Source of the DNA: Castanea sativa
Taxonomy: Eukaryota > Streptophyta > Magnoliopsida > Fagales > Fagaceae
Length of the DNA stretch: 64,000 nt
Assembly (NCBI RefSeq): GCF_040712315.1
Contig: NC_134018.1
Span: forward strand, 41,541,335 to 41,605,334
Direction of reading: 5' to 3'
Shown in pieces: positions 36,107 to 48,263 of this stretch. A program made the position numbers and the translations under genes. Positions within the stretch are counted from its first letter, which is position 1. Each line of letters begins with the position of its first letter. The notes below the pieces were generated by a model. That model saw nothing but the letters and a program-made list of their open reading frames with translations. It made no database searches and was not told the DNA's origin.

Positions 36107-38447
36107 TTATGTAATTACCTACTTGCCTCCCTCTGTATTGGGTGCCTAGAAGTTGGACTTGGCTTCTAGTTTGGTTTAATAATTAAAGTTTGCTTTTTAT
36201 ATATATGCAGTTGCCCAGTTGCAGTTTCTTGAAACCTCTTCCAAGAAAACTATTTGAGCTGATCATGTAAATTCACTCAAAACCATCAAGTTTGAATGTA
36301 AGAACTAGTGCTGCTTTGGAGAATTATTCACGAAGCTAATTCAAGGATGATTAAAAGCCAAAATTACTTCACCTATGCATGCTGTGGTCTTTTAATAAAA
36401 ATGCCTTTGAACCTAATGTCATGAGTGGTAACTCACTTCTTTGTACCGGTTATTATAAACTCTTAAAATAATGAATGGTAGCTTACTTCTTTGCACCCGT
36501 TGTTATAAACACCTACAAAGGTTGATAACCCATTTTTATCATGTTATTCAACTAATAACCTGTTTGGATTGAAAGGGAGGAAGGAGAAATAGAGTGGAGT
36601 TGGTAGAAAATTAATCAAACAAGCCTTAGGCGTTGAATTTTTTTTAATAGGTTATTATTAGGTGAGTTAAGATTGTGTCATTTATATAAAACTTTAGGTA
36701 TCTTTCTCTCCTAAGCTTATAAACAGCACACACTTATCATCTCTTCTTATCACTCAAATGCAAGTTTCTTTCTAAAATCCTTCCATAGCCATGTACCCTC
36801 CTACATCCTTCCATTCATTAAACCAACAAAAAGAAAGCATTTTATTTTTTAGTATAGGAGGTGTTAAAAATAAAAATTGGTGCAGCTGGCTTGTATTTTG
36901 GAGACGATGTGTCAAATAACCTCTCTTCATTGGTACTGCTATCAAAAAGGCACAAATCATTTTAAGCGAGAGACATAGTCCACACCTCAATCTTTGTCAC
37001 TCACCTCATTGCAACTTATTTTAAATACCATTGTTGGAGCAATAATTTCTCATATTCTCCAACAAAGTAAGTTGATACTTGTTATGAGACAAGGGTATCT
37101 CATCGTTGCTAAATCCCTTGCCTTTCCAGCTCTATATGAGTATATGGGAGACATTGGTGAAAATTCCTTTTAAATCTAATTAACAATGATAAGGTGAAGA
37201 CTTGGGGAGGTAAAAAGCTGAAATGGTATCCTAAACCTCATGACATTGTTTCAAAAAGACGTTAAGACATTGCTAGAAAAAAGATTTATGATAAGAAAAC
37301 AAATAGCACCTTTAAATTTCGAAGAGATGACACTGACAATTTTTTTTTATAGACCAAACTTTGCTTTCACCAATCTACCGTTTTAGGCATTATCAAAAAG
37401 TAGGCTAAACTCAACTCATATTTTAATCTCATAACCTGTTTTTTCTTGATCTAATAATCCGTTCTTTTCTAGTTTGAATTTGTGAAGCAATTGAAGAGTT
37501 CTTGAAATCATATCAATCATTTCTCTATTTCACATGCACTTGATAGAAAAACATCGATTGGCATTTTTTTAATTTCTTTCATGTTGGATTGTTTTACATT
37601 AGTTCTAATTATTTATGTTAGACATATTATAGCCTAAGTGACCCAAATCAATTGTAAGCCCATGTACTTATAGAACAAACATATTAACTTTAGGTTAGTC
37701 TATAGTTAACCCAAGGTTAGTCAAATACTCTCTATTATATAAACATTATATTGAGTTTATTGTAATATAGGTGCTTAATATATATATAGCCATCAAAGAG
37801 TTTCTCATTGTGGACATAAGTTATTAAGTTGAACTTCCGCTCATCATACAATCATCACATATATTCACACAACTTTTACAATTTACTTCTTTGGTTGGGA
37901 CTGGAATTGATATATAAATGAATTGTCATAGTAAACATAATGCATTTGGGTGTAACATAAACTGCTCGTGAAACCCAAACTGATCACTTTAATTAAATTT
38001 ATTTTTTGGAGCCAAGGGCCCTAAAAACCAATTGGGTCCCTTGTGTCGGTGTTGGGCAGTGCCCTTGGGAGTTGGGGCCACCAAGCACCATTGCAATAGC
38101 ATGGCCTGGCTGGTTTGTTACCTTGGGCCGCAATCCATATATGCACATGGTTTCCGATGCAGTTCAAAGCAAGCAACATTATAAAAGAGTAAAAGACAGC
38201 CCAATCCATATTATGAAATAGCAAAGCAGACATGTTCTTACCTTCTTTCTTACACCCCTTTTTATTTCTTTTTCTTTTTGTACAATTAATTAATAAGTTC
38301 CCTTCTTAAATCACCTTGGCCAGGAAAGTAATTGTGAATTTTTTTTATGTTTACTTATTTTAAGAAACTAATCCAAGCACACATTAAATAAGGGATTCCA
38401 TCTATGCAATTTTTATTTATTTATATTTTAAGTTTGGTTTAGAAAAA

Positions 38448-38479
<32 letters not shown>

Positions 38480-38882
38480 ATAATAAGTGAAATTGTGAGA
38501 AACTCAAATTAAAATTTCAAATTAGAGTTTCAATTTTACGTTATGTGTCCTAAATTATTTATTCTTAAAGAGTTTTATTTCTTAATTTTAGAATCAAATG
38601 TGAGACCACATTATAAATATTCATCAAAGTGAGTTATTAAGTACAAAAATCAAAGAGTCTAGAATAAATGAATTAAAAAAAAGGTGCTTCACAATAATTA
38701 AAAAAATGGACAATTTACATTTTATACCTAATGATATTTTTACAATTTTTTTTAAGAGTTAACAAAATATAAAAATGACTATCAATAGTATTTAAATTAT
38801 ATATATAAGAATTATATTATGCATCTTATTATATATTTTTAAGTGTATCCATGCACATGTTTAGGGTTACAAGCTAATATAC
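36107..38882. other. AT-rich intergenic region; nothing recognised
   Basis: I find no gene. 38006-38170 is distinctly richer in G and C than its surroundings, and both strands have short open frames there, but neither resembles a known protein. A (TA)n tract lies at about 38450-38474. Confidence 0.45.
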
Positions 38883-38887
38883 ATAAC

Positions 38888-39581
38888 TGTGAGGAGTAAA
38901 ACGACTCAAGTGGGCATATGGGCCATTGGACTGTAGTATGGAGGGCCGACCTGCTCCAGAATTGAACTTTAAGAATTGGCCCATACGCCGAGGGTCCGAG
39001 GGTGCAGCCGAGGACGAGCTTCTCCTCGGACAAGCCCAAGAGAATTTAAAACTTCATTATGAAGGTCAAAGCACAACTCTAGAAAGACTAATGGTTAAAG
39101 GGGGAAACCCTGAACCTTCTCGATGCACCAGTGTTAAAGAAAATATCAAGAGCAAAGGCTGTCACCTTCGCATTAAAGACTCTGCATCTACCTTCCTGGC
39201 CGCATTAATGGGGAAGTGACCCCTGAACAGTAGGGCTGAAACTTCTAGTCACTAGCCAAAAGGCATCAACGAAGGAAGTATTTAAAGGGGGTGAAGGCCG
39301 AAGGGAGGGGAGATCGAGAAAAAAAAGAAAAAAAAAAGAATTGTAACCTTTAAGAAAGAAAGAGAAATAATACAGAAGTAGTCCTCGGCTCACGTCCGAG
39401 GAGGTCTATTTGCCATTATTGTTTATTATTTACAAGTGTTTGTAACTTTTTAGTCTGTTATCAAGTTCCCAGTACTTCTAATATAGATTTCAAGCCCACA
39501 CTCTACAAAATTCATTGTTTAAGGCTCATTGGGCCTGAGCCCGTGATTGTCTTTGGGTCCAGGTGCAATTGTGCACTTACA
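38888..39581 (-). mobile_element. Solo LTR (family A), minus orientation
   Basis: It starts TGTGAGGAGTAAAACG and ends AATTGTGCACTTACA. ATAAC occurs on both sides (38883-38887 and 39582-39586), a perfect TSD. It shares long blocks with the LTR at 22946-23700 and lies only 66 bp from a third copy in the opposite orientation. Confidence 0.9.
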
Positions 39582-39647
39582 ATAACTACTAAATGTACCC
39601 CATTCCCTGGTTCTTGAATAAAAAAAAAAAATCCCCTAGGTAGTAGG

Positions 39648-40415
39648 TGTAAGTGCATAATTTGTACCTAGACCCAAAAACAAGTGATGGGCTCAGGCCC
39701 AAAGAGCCTTATACAATGAAATTTGTAGAGTATGAGTTTGAAACCTAGGTTTGGGATGTTGGAAGTTTATCAACAGGTTAGAATGCCGCAATCTATGCAA
39801 GTGACAAATAAATATGACGAAGAAACCTCCTCGGACGTAAGCCGAAGACAATTTGTATAGTATTTCTTTTTCTAAGCCAAAGATTACAATTCTTAGTTTT
39901 TTTTTTAGCTAAGAAGCTGATCCCTCTTTCTTTCCTCTCTCGTCTTCTTATGTACTTCTTCTTCTTCCCTATTTCGTCCACGTGTCACACAAATCTTCCT
40001 CTTAGATACTTGTCCCATCCACCACTTTCTTGGAGTCTTCAAATAATAGCAGGAAGATTGAATTCTACTGTTCAGAGGTCATTTCTCCATTAATGCGGCC
40101 AGAGAGGTAGATGCAGGGCCTTTAATGTGGTGGTAGCAATTTTTTCCTCAGATATTTCTCACATGTTCCTGCTTCTAAAGGGGGCTTGGACCACACTTTT
40201 ACCCACCAGTTCTTCCAGAATTATGCCTCTAAGCCGTTTAGTAAGTCCCAAGGTCTTTACTGGGCCTGTCAGAGGATATACTCCTCCTCGAACAACTCCT
40301 CGGACTAATACAGTGCGGTTTGACCGGTGGGCCTAGAGATCCTGACCAAACAGACTTATACCAGCCAATCAGGCCTAAAACTCAAACGTTTATTCAAGTA
40401 CTTTTATCTCCCACA
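39648..40415 (+). mobile_element. Solo LTR (family A-related), plus orientation
   Basis: It starts TGTAAGTGCATAATTTG and ends TTTTATCTCCCACA. GTAGG lies on both sides (39643-39647 and 40416-40420). It shares with the other two solo LTRs the terminal TGTAAGTGCA..., GGGCTCAGGCCCAA and the CATTAATGCGGCC block, but its right half is more diverged. Confidence 0.9.
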
Positions 40416-40478
40416 GTAGGTACTACGATATAGGGAGGTGCCATTAGACCAACACGGTCATTGGCCCATCTTTACAAT

Positions 40479-40683
40479 TAAGAATCTGTTTAGAATCTAC
40501 TTATTTTCTGAAATTGAAATTTTTTTGCTAAAAGTACTGTAAATAAAGGTAAAAGTAAGTTGAAATAGTGTAATGAGATCCATAAATAGTACTAAAAAGT
40601 GCAGTAGGACCTATGAATAGTAGCAAAAATAAGTTGAATAGTAAAATAAGTTGGCAAAATTAATCATGCCAAACGGACGCTAA
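40479..40683. mobile_element. Short hAT-like MITE
   Basis: The left end TTAAGAATCTGTTTAGAATC and the right end CCAAACGGACGCTAA are imperfect inverses. The interior has repeated AAGTTGAATAGT / AATAGTACTAAAAAGT phrases found in small hAT elements. The TSD is not clear. Confidence 0.55.
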
Positions 40684-40789
40684 ATCTTATAAGAAGAAAG
40701 TGGATTTTGATTAATTAAATACTTAGAAACAAAATAACTGAATTTTAAAATACATAATACAATGATTTTAGAATTTTTATTAAGAGTCT

Positions 40790-41150
40790 TGAAACTCAAT
40801 TGACACACTCCAACATAGAGATTATAAATAAACTTAGAATTTTCAAAATAAAAAATCCTTAAAATTTTGAGATAATTAAGGGGGTAATTATATTTTAAAA
40901 TAAATCCATAATTGTAAATACAAAGAGAATGTGATAAGATAGTTACGATAACATATAAGATAAGCTTATAGCTCAATTGACACATTTCAACGTAGAGATT
41001 AGTTAAAAGCTTAGAATTTTCAAAATAAAAAAATTCCTAATTATTTCAAATAATTAAGGAGGTAGTTATATTTTAAAATAAATCCATAATCTTAAACACA
41101 AAGAGAATGAGATAAGATAATTATGATAACATATAAGATAAGCTTATTTT
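40790..41150. repeat. Diverged ~177-bp tandem duplication
   Basis: CTCAATTGACACA occurs at 40795 and again at 40972. Each is followed by matching blocks: AACATAGAGATTA / AACGTAGAGATTA, CTTAGAATTTTCAAAATAAA, TTATATTTTAAAATAAATCC and AACATATAAGATAAGCTTA. Confidence 0.8.
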
Positions 41151-41198
41151 TCTAAAAAAAGGAAATTAAGAAAAATTTTTTAAAAAATATGAGATAAG

Positions 41199-41249
<51 letters not shown>

Positions 41250-42140
41250 CATTTTAAATGTAATTCGGCCTTGAGGTGATTATGAGAAAGCCCATGCTAG
41301 TCTATACTATATACAAAATGATTTCCTTTTTTCAACTGGACTTTTATATGGTTCAAAAATATCTTCATTAATAAACGATAACTTCATTTAGAAATAGGGT
41401 CATAAATATTAAATGACAAATTTTATTTTAAATTCAAAAAGAGAATTCTTTAAAAAAAAATTATATTCAAAAAAGAAATTACAGTTACTTTTTATCTCTA
41501 AGTTTTATCATTTTTATTTATTTGAAAAATAAAAATATATATTTATAAATTATAATAGATGCAAAAATTTAACCTTTATCCAAAAAAATAGAGAAGCCTC
41601 TCAGCATGCGCATGAGCACGTGGCTAGTATTTTATATGATTTATTTACAATCACAGTAGCAAAATTAGTTTTAGCTTATAAAATTTAAGCACATTCTAAA
41701 TTATATTTCTCCAAACATTTTCCCTATTAAAAAAAAATTTCAATACAAATTTAAGTACGGTTTCAACTGATACATAGTTGATACTTTTTTTTTTTGATAA
41801 GTAGCTGATACATATGGTTGATACTTGATACTTGATACTCAATACCATAATAATAAGGATTTTATTCCATAATTTGAGCATATCTCCTCTTTAATCTTTA
41901 CAAAATCCCCATTCATTCTCCACCCAAAAAAAAAAAAAAAAAAAAAAGGTGGCACACCATTTCCACTGAAACCCACTCTCTCTCTCTCTCTCTCTCTCAC
42001 TCATCACACTCACGGCTCACAGCTCAAATCGGAAACCCTAGTTCCCAAATTGTATCTGATTACATTTACAACATCAAAAAACATCATGCCCCCCAATTCC
42101 CAATCCTAAATTTAATTCAGTTAATTTTAAAATCCCAAAC
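41151..42140 (+). promoter_or_regulatory. Upstream region of the U-box gene
   Basis: A (TA)n tract lies at 41203-41248. Closer to the gene are a run of A (about 41930-41947) and a (CT)n tract (about 41973-41998), followed by a leader of about 150 bp to the ATG at 42141. The CT tract suggests a transcription start nearby. I see no clear TATA box. Confidence 0.4.
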
Positions 42141-45100
42141 ATGTCCTCCGAAGAAATAGGAATGGTCCCCTCTCAGTCCCACTCCAACGGTCTTAACTCC
42201 CAACTTGTCTTCGAATTCAACTCCTCCTCCTCCGCCGCCGCCGCCGCCGCAGCCTCCGCCCCTCCACCTCAGCATCATCACCAACGCCGTGTCGGACTCC
42301 AGGACCACCCCAAGTCCACCCGCGAGCTCTCCGGTTTCATCGACGACAAGCTCTTCTTCACCGCCCCTCAGCCCCCCTCCGCCACCGACTTCCGCCGCAA
42401 CAACAGCAACAGCAACAACAACAACAGCAGCAGCAGCAGCTTGTTCGCTCATCGCCGTCATTGGGACGGTAACGGCGGCGGAGCCACCACTCCCAGCTCC
42501 GACGAAGACGACGACGACGACGACGATGTTGACGATGACGACGACGACGATGAGGTCGATGATGGTGACCCTGATGGTGAGGTTGAGCGACTGGTCGTTG
42601 GTGTTGATGGAACCATCAACCACAACAACAACAACAATAATAACAATAACGATAACGCTGGCAATAAGGTTAATAATACTAATGTTAGTGCTAATGCTAA
42701 TAGTGGTAGTGGCAGTGTGCACGGTGCTGCAGACAAACTGGGAAATGGGAAAGCCAAGCACCACCATTCCGCTTTTGGTATGAAATTCTCTTCATTTTTC
42801 ACTCTTTACTTTCTAAATATGGGATTTTTGAAGTTGTTAATTGCTGCTCATACTGATTGGATACTTGGGTCGAGTTCTTCTGTAAGAAAATGCAAGAATT
42901 TATATATATATATATTTTATAATTTTTAGTCCCCTCTCCCTCCCAAAATTTGGAATTTTGTTGGTTTTTTATTGGTGCTAATAGAAATTGGGGACTTAAA
43001 ACTCGAGAATTTCGCTTTTCCAACAAAATTGAGGGGGGGGGGGGGTTGGATTTTAGTTGATTTTTGGAGGTTTTATATCTTGATAAGTTACACACCCACC
43101 TGGTGGGTCTTACCCACGACCTCACTCTCCACCTAGCACTTGCAAGGGAAGGAGGTGCCAGTTGAGCTAGAGCTCACTGGTCTTTTGAGGTTTTGTTGAT
43201 TGGTCCTAAATGCTAATTGGGTGCTAGGGTCGAAATTTTTTGGTAAGAAATTGAAGAAAATTTCCAATTTTTACTTTCCAAAAACAAAAGAAATTGGGAA
43301 TATTGTTGGTATTTCAGGTTGTTAATTGGTGGTAAATGATAATGGCAATTAATTAATAGGGTCGAGTAGAGAGGTTTTGGGGAAAGATGGGAATGTGGGT
43401 CAGTCTGCAAATGACGCCACGAGCGAGAATCATCATCATCAGCAGCAGCAAGGAAGGCTTGTGAGTTACCAAAACGCGGTAACTATTGCGGAGCCTGATG
43501 GGGAGTTGTATTATTCTCAGTATTTGCATGGTACTGAGACTGCTTCTGCTTCTGGGCACAAGGATGTAGTTATGGACAATGGTTGTGGGTTTAGTGGGAG
43601 AAGGGATGTTTCGTGTTCAAGTGAGTCAGGAGAGTCTCTGAGGGCTATTCTCTCAGATCCTGTCAAGTAAGTTGGCTTTTTCATAATCAGCTGGTTTTTG
43701 TTGTTGTTGTTGTTGCTCTACTCTATGTATAATGTATTACTGGCCATATAGAGTGATAATATTTTTTGTATTGAAAACTCTTTTGTAAATGTTATTTTGT
43801 GTCATGCTTGTGCAAAACTTATATTCACATCCTTGGTGAAATGCCATTATATATGACTTACACTACTGGAGATTAATTTGATGGTAGAAGGGGTTCAATC
43901 ATATTTTCTGGCATGTTCAATTGGGCACTGAAAACCATACCCTGGATTAAATTTTGATCTTTATATGGTAAAATATATCATTTTGTGAGCTATTTTATAA
44001 CAAATTCGATCCAATTTTATTTACATTTGAATGTAGGTATGTCACACTGTGCATAAGTTTTCTGTTGAATATGTCTTTTGGACTCAAGTTAATCATGTCA
44101 TGATTACTACAATAAGTAATAGCTAATGCATTATACTTGATTTTTCATTATTCAGTGGAGCTCTTATGGATGATGCAATGATATTGCCTTGTGGACATTC
44201 CTTTGGTAGTGGGGGAATACAGCATGTTACTAGAATGGTGAGTTTTCAGCAAATTCCTTTTTGAATTATCAGTTGTCAAATATTATTGAAAGTTATACAT
44301 AATTTCTGGAGCTGGGTGAAAATTGCTGTGCATTAAATCTTAATGGCATATAAGAACAGAGAAAGTAGAAGTCACAGAAAAATGGTATTTGACATTGAAA
44401 TTCACCACTGATATGAGTGTTCTCTTCAAATTGTCATAGTGATTAATGATTATTTGCTTGGAAAATCATTGAGCTGAGGTGTACATGTGAACAAATGTAT
44501 CAAAAAGCCTTACTTGCTCATAGTATAACAATGTGTAAGATTGACTCATTTTATTATCTAAAAGAGCCACTTTTCCCCCCTCTATAAATCAACTGCTGTC
44601 CATCTTGATCATTCTGAGCCATGTTTTATGGATACTTTTCGTTTAGTGTTACAATATTAAATTATAGAGTGATCTTCTATATTTGCAATGCTCAAGCATT
44701 TATTTTTTTGCTTGTTGTTATGTGTTAGAATTATGGTTAAGTGATTAAACTCACCATTTCCTAATAGCTTAAGCTTTTGGGAGAATTTGTAATTTAACAT
44801 GCTATCAGAATAGGAGATCCTAAGTTCAATCCCTATTTTCACTCTACCTCCCATTTAAAATATTAAATTCCCACTTGTTGGGCCTCCACTTATTAAGGGG
44901 AATTTTATGCACACAAGTGAGGGGGAGTGTTAGAATTATGGTTAAGTGATTAATCTCACCATTTCCTAATAGCTTAAGCTTTTGGGAGAATCAATAATTT
45001 AACATTATGTATTTAATTTGTGTGGATTAACTACTTTTGTGCACATCTAACTTCCTGTGTTGGAGTTTTTTTAAGGGGATCAGCAATACTGGCCATTTCT

Positions 45101-47853
45101 TCTATTTTGTGCTCATCATATAGTATTTTGATTAACTCTTATGATGCCTCTTCAGAAAGTTTGCTACACTTGTTCTCAGTCAATTTCAGAAGACTCAATA
45201 GCTCCAAATCTCTGTAAGTAAATTTCTGTCATGGAAGCTTGTCTAATTTCTGTTTTATTGTGCATCAACATGAATTGTAATGTTACAAACCCTCCAGTTG
45301 GACAGCCATAGTTGCCCTTTTTGTGTTCTGGGAAATAGTGTATGCATGTCTGACTTGCCAATGAGCTGTAGCTGACCTGGCACCTTCTCTTCTTATAAGT
45401 TCTAGGTGGAGGGTGAGGTCATGGGTTTAGGACCCAGTGAGTGCGTAACTTACCAATAAAAAAATGTATAAATGTCTGACTTAATTGCTAGGGCAACACC
45501 TGTGTTATGGTTCCAAGTTTGCCATGTGGACACCTTTATCTGACCGACAACTATCTTTGTTGTTGTACCAAATGAAAAGGTTTATATCAATGTGACTTCA
45601 GATGTCTAGATTTGCTGCTAAAGCTCCAGAGGCAGTACTTGATGTTTCTGGAAGAATTCATGATGTAATATCCACTTTGATAAAGATGACATATGATGAT
45701 CCTAAAAAGGGAGGGATGAAAGGAGCCCAAATTCTAGAGGCGAGATTTGAATCCTTTATAATTTATAATTTTATTTAGTAGGAGCCAGCATTAATTTTTT
45801 GTGAAATCCGTCATGATAATGAAACACTCACAATTCATGAGGTGGCCAGAATTGGAATTTGGGTCAGAAACAGCTCAAACCCAAGCATGTAAAAAGCAGT
45901 GCATTTTAGTCAAGCTTAGAATGTTAGTAGGTTAATTATTCTAATTATTTTATTCTTTTGTTTTTGGTTGGATTTACATGTTCAGCTCTGCGAGCTGCTG
46001 TGCAGGCATTCCGCCGGGAAGAAGAGTTACAGTTTTATCGCTCATCCAAAAGAAGAAGAGAAAGGTTTGACCAGGTTAGTCTTTTTTATGGTGCAAATTT
46101 TATAGCATCTTAAGTTTGTGTCTCTGATTGAGAGAGAGCAGCATCTGTGCAGCCACATGGTGGTTAAGCAGCAGGTTAACTGTCTAAATTTCCTTGTTTT
46201 CCAAAAGGAACTGTATAAAACTGTTGGCCTAGTTTTCTTTTGTAAACCTATGCAATTTGATCTGAGCTGGGTTGTAGTTTTATCACGCAGGCTTGCACCC
46301 TAATTCTGTGCCTTTACTTCTGTAATTTGATCTGGGTGGTGTGTCTTTTCAAAATGCATCTCTGGAGCTTGTTGCTGTCTTTGAACATTCTCTTGTGACT
46401 AGAGAGTGGACAGCCTGGCCTCTAATTGTTAACTTGCCCTTGAAATTTCCTCTAAAATATTTGTTTTGTTTTTTTGTAGGACAAAGGTGGTTATGGTGAT
46501 TCAACTCTCATGGATCCTCCTAGGGGTAGAGGTGTACAATTTCCATTTGCAGTGACAGACAGGGTTATTATAAAGGTTATATTTTATGGCACTTAAAGGG
46601 TTATTATAAAGGGTTATTATAAATCTTTTACTGTAATTCTTGTTTAGTAGTTTCTTGAAACTAATAATTGGAGGGAAAATGTATCAGGGAAACAAAAGGA
46701 CACCACAGCGCTTTGTTGGACGTGAGGCTATTGTAACAACACAATGCTTAAATGGATGGTTAGACACTTGCCCACTTCTCAACCCTTCCATTTGTTACAG
46801 ATTGTAAGATTTGAAATATTGGTTAAAACATCTATCTTGATGTGATGTGTCTGAATTTCATTGCTAAAGATCTAATGGAGGTTATGGCTCTTATATGGAG
46901 ATTAAGAACAAGGAAAAATTCTGTATTGACCCAAAATAGTTGGGATTGATACATTGCTGAGCTGGGAGTTTGGTATTCCATAATGTACTTGGACTACTCA
47001 CATAGTATGATATAGTGTAGCAAGTACTTACTCTTAAAGTGTATTAATGGAATTCTAGAAGAATGTTGAGTTGGCGCTACTCGTCAGGGTGCAGCCTAGT
47101 GGTTGGAGGCTTGGGATGAACTGTAGACCCAGACTGGGTTCAATCCCCACTAGGAGTTCCTTTGGATTACTTAATACAAGGTTCTGGCGGGTGGGGTTGT
47201 GTTACTCGTGTATCCATGGTTTACCCCCAGGGTTGGGTCCAAAGGACCCTCCCTTGGTGAGGTTCCATGTCATCAAAAAAAGAATGTTGAGTTGGTGCTG
47301 CAGCCAGCTAATTTCAACTATCACTGATTTGCTGTAGGCATTTTGATGTTGAAGAAGAATTTGGTTGAGTTCGATACTATTTCTGCTGTGATAATTGCAT
47401 TACAATGAATAGTATTCTTTGTACTTGTCATAGTATGATTGAAATTCAGTATCTTAAAACAGGTCAGTTTTGGGGAACAAAGGCGAAGAAACATCATTTA
47501 AAGTTGGTCTTTTGATTGATATTTTTTTTTCTAAATCAAAATAGATAGAATCAGGGTGAAGAGAAACATGGGTGTGAGAGATCAGAGAGAGAACTAGATT
47601 CCCTTGGTTTAAGCTACTTTCGGCTCATCAATGAGCATTTACTAGAATAGTGCTTGTGTTTAAATGGAAAGAAAGAAAATAAATAAATTTGAAATTTGCT
47701 TTTGTTACTGACATGAATCTTATTTATAGGTATGTCGTGAAGACATTGGACAATGCAGAGAGTGTAAAATTGCAATATCGCTCACTCGCTAAGGTTCCGG
47801 ATGACCCATCCTCAAAGACAATGTCAAGCAAGATGGCTCCAAACTGGCTCTAG
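42141..47853 (+). CDS. U-box domain protein, plant U-box 62-like, 487 aa, 8 exons
   Basis: Eight exons join in phase: 42141-42777, 43360-43666, 44156-44237, 45156-45213, 45986-46074, 46480-46575, 46688-46758 and 47730-47853 (1464 nt), all GT-AG. Residues 1-212 (exon 1) are low complexity: polyserine, polyalanine, a long Asp-rich run around residues 118-143, and polyasparagine. The U-box is at about 306-375 (LRAILSDPVNGALMDDAMILP, CGHSFG, CYTCSQSI, LRAAVQAFRREEE) and is split over exons 2 to 5. A basic helix (SSKRRRERFDQ) and a conserved tail with RGVQFPFAVTDRVIIKGNKRTPQRFVGREA and KTLDNAESVKLQYRSL follow. U-box proteins act as E3 ubiquitin ligases with an E2 enzyme; targets of this subgroup are not known to me. 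The name PUB62 rests on recalled similarity. TRIM and SINE insertions lie only in introns. Confidence 0.9.
43082..43180 (-). mobile_element. tRNA-derived SINE in intron 1 of the U-box gene
   Basis: On the minus strand: TAGCTCAACTGGCACCTCC (box A), then GAGGTCGTGGGTAAGACC (box B region) and a tail GTGTAACTTATCA. The same family is present on the plus strand at 45357-45471. No TSD was resolved. Confidence 0.75.
44723..45004 (+). mobile_element. Complete TRIM (miniature LTR retrotransposon), 282 bp, in intron 3 of the U-box gene
   Basis: Two 77-bp LTRs (44723-44799 and 44928-45004), each TGTTAGAATT...AATTTAACA, differ at about four positions. Directly after LTR 1 is TGCTATCAGAATAGG, close to the initiator-Met tRNA primer-binding site TGGTATCAGAGC. 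Directly before LTR 2 is the polypurine stretch GTGAGGGGGAG. TTATG flanks both sides (44718-44722 and 45005-45009). The 128-bp interior encodes nothing, so movement would need proteins from another element. A solo LTR of this family is at 6765-6834. Confidence 0.93.
45357..45471 (+). mobile_element. tRNA-derived SINE in intron 4 of the U-box gene
   Basis: The box A-like TAGCTGACCTGGCACCTTC and box B-like GGTCATGGGTTTAGGACC are followed by GTGCGTAACTTACCAAT and an A-run. ATGTCTGACTT occurs on both sides (45346-45356 and 45472-45482), an 11-bp target duplication. The body is about 115 bp. Confidence 0.85.
47079..47280 (+). mobile_element. tRNA-derived SINE with a 19-bp target duplication, intron 7 of the U-box gene
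   Basis: The body has box A (GTGCAGCCTAGTGGTTGGAGG), box B (GGGTTCAATCCCC), about 120 bp of tRNA-unrelated sequence and a short A-tail. AGAATGTTGAGTTGGCGCT (47060-47078) and the same with one change (47281-47299) flank it. This family differs from the SINE at 43082 and 45357. Confidence 0.9.
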
Positions 47854-48217
47854 AGCTGCAGCATTCCAAATTGGCAAAAGTGAAGTGTGATTCTTACTTG
47901 GTTACCAATATGCCACGTTTCAAAACTTTAATCTAACTTTATCAAGGAAGAGGGTTCTGTTTGTGCTTGTATTATTGTAATTCTTGTGACAGAATATCAT
48001 GATATACGCGTCTTGTAAATTATAGAAGCCATGTTACTGCTGATTTGAGAAACCTGAATGAGATTTGAGTTAGGAACGTTTAGTCATCTTTGCTTTAATT
48101 ATGGGAGCAATTATTGTATTCAAGTGAAGCCTGTGTATAAAAGGAAAATGAATGTCATGTAATCAATTTTGGTTTATAAGATCAAGTGCTGCTTCAGTTT
48201 GTTGGCGTGACAATCCC

Positions 48218-48263
<46 letters not shown>

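Noticed and set aside
38006..38233. Overlapping ~70-codon frames on both strands in a GC-richer patch
   Set aside because: Both strands are open only because of base composition. No domain or splice continuation was found.
42117..42802. Long open frames on the minus strand and in another plus frame across exon 1 of the U-box gene
   Set aside because: They are shadows of trinucleotide repeats, which stay open in several frames. Only the frame starting at 42141 splices onward into a U-box.
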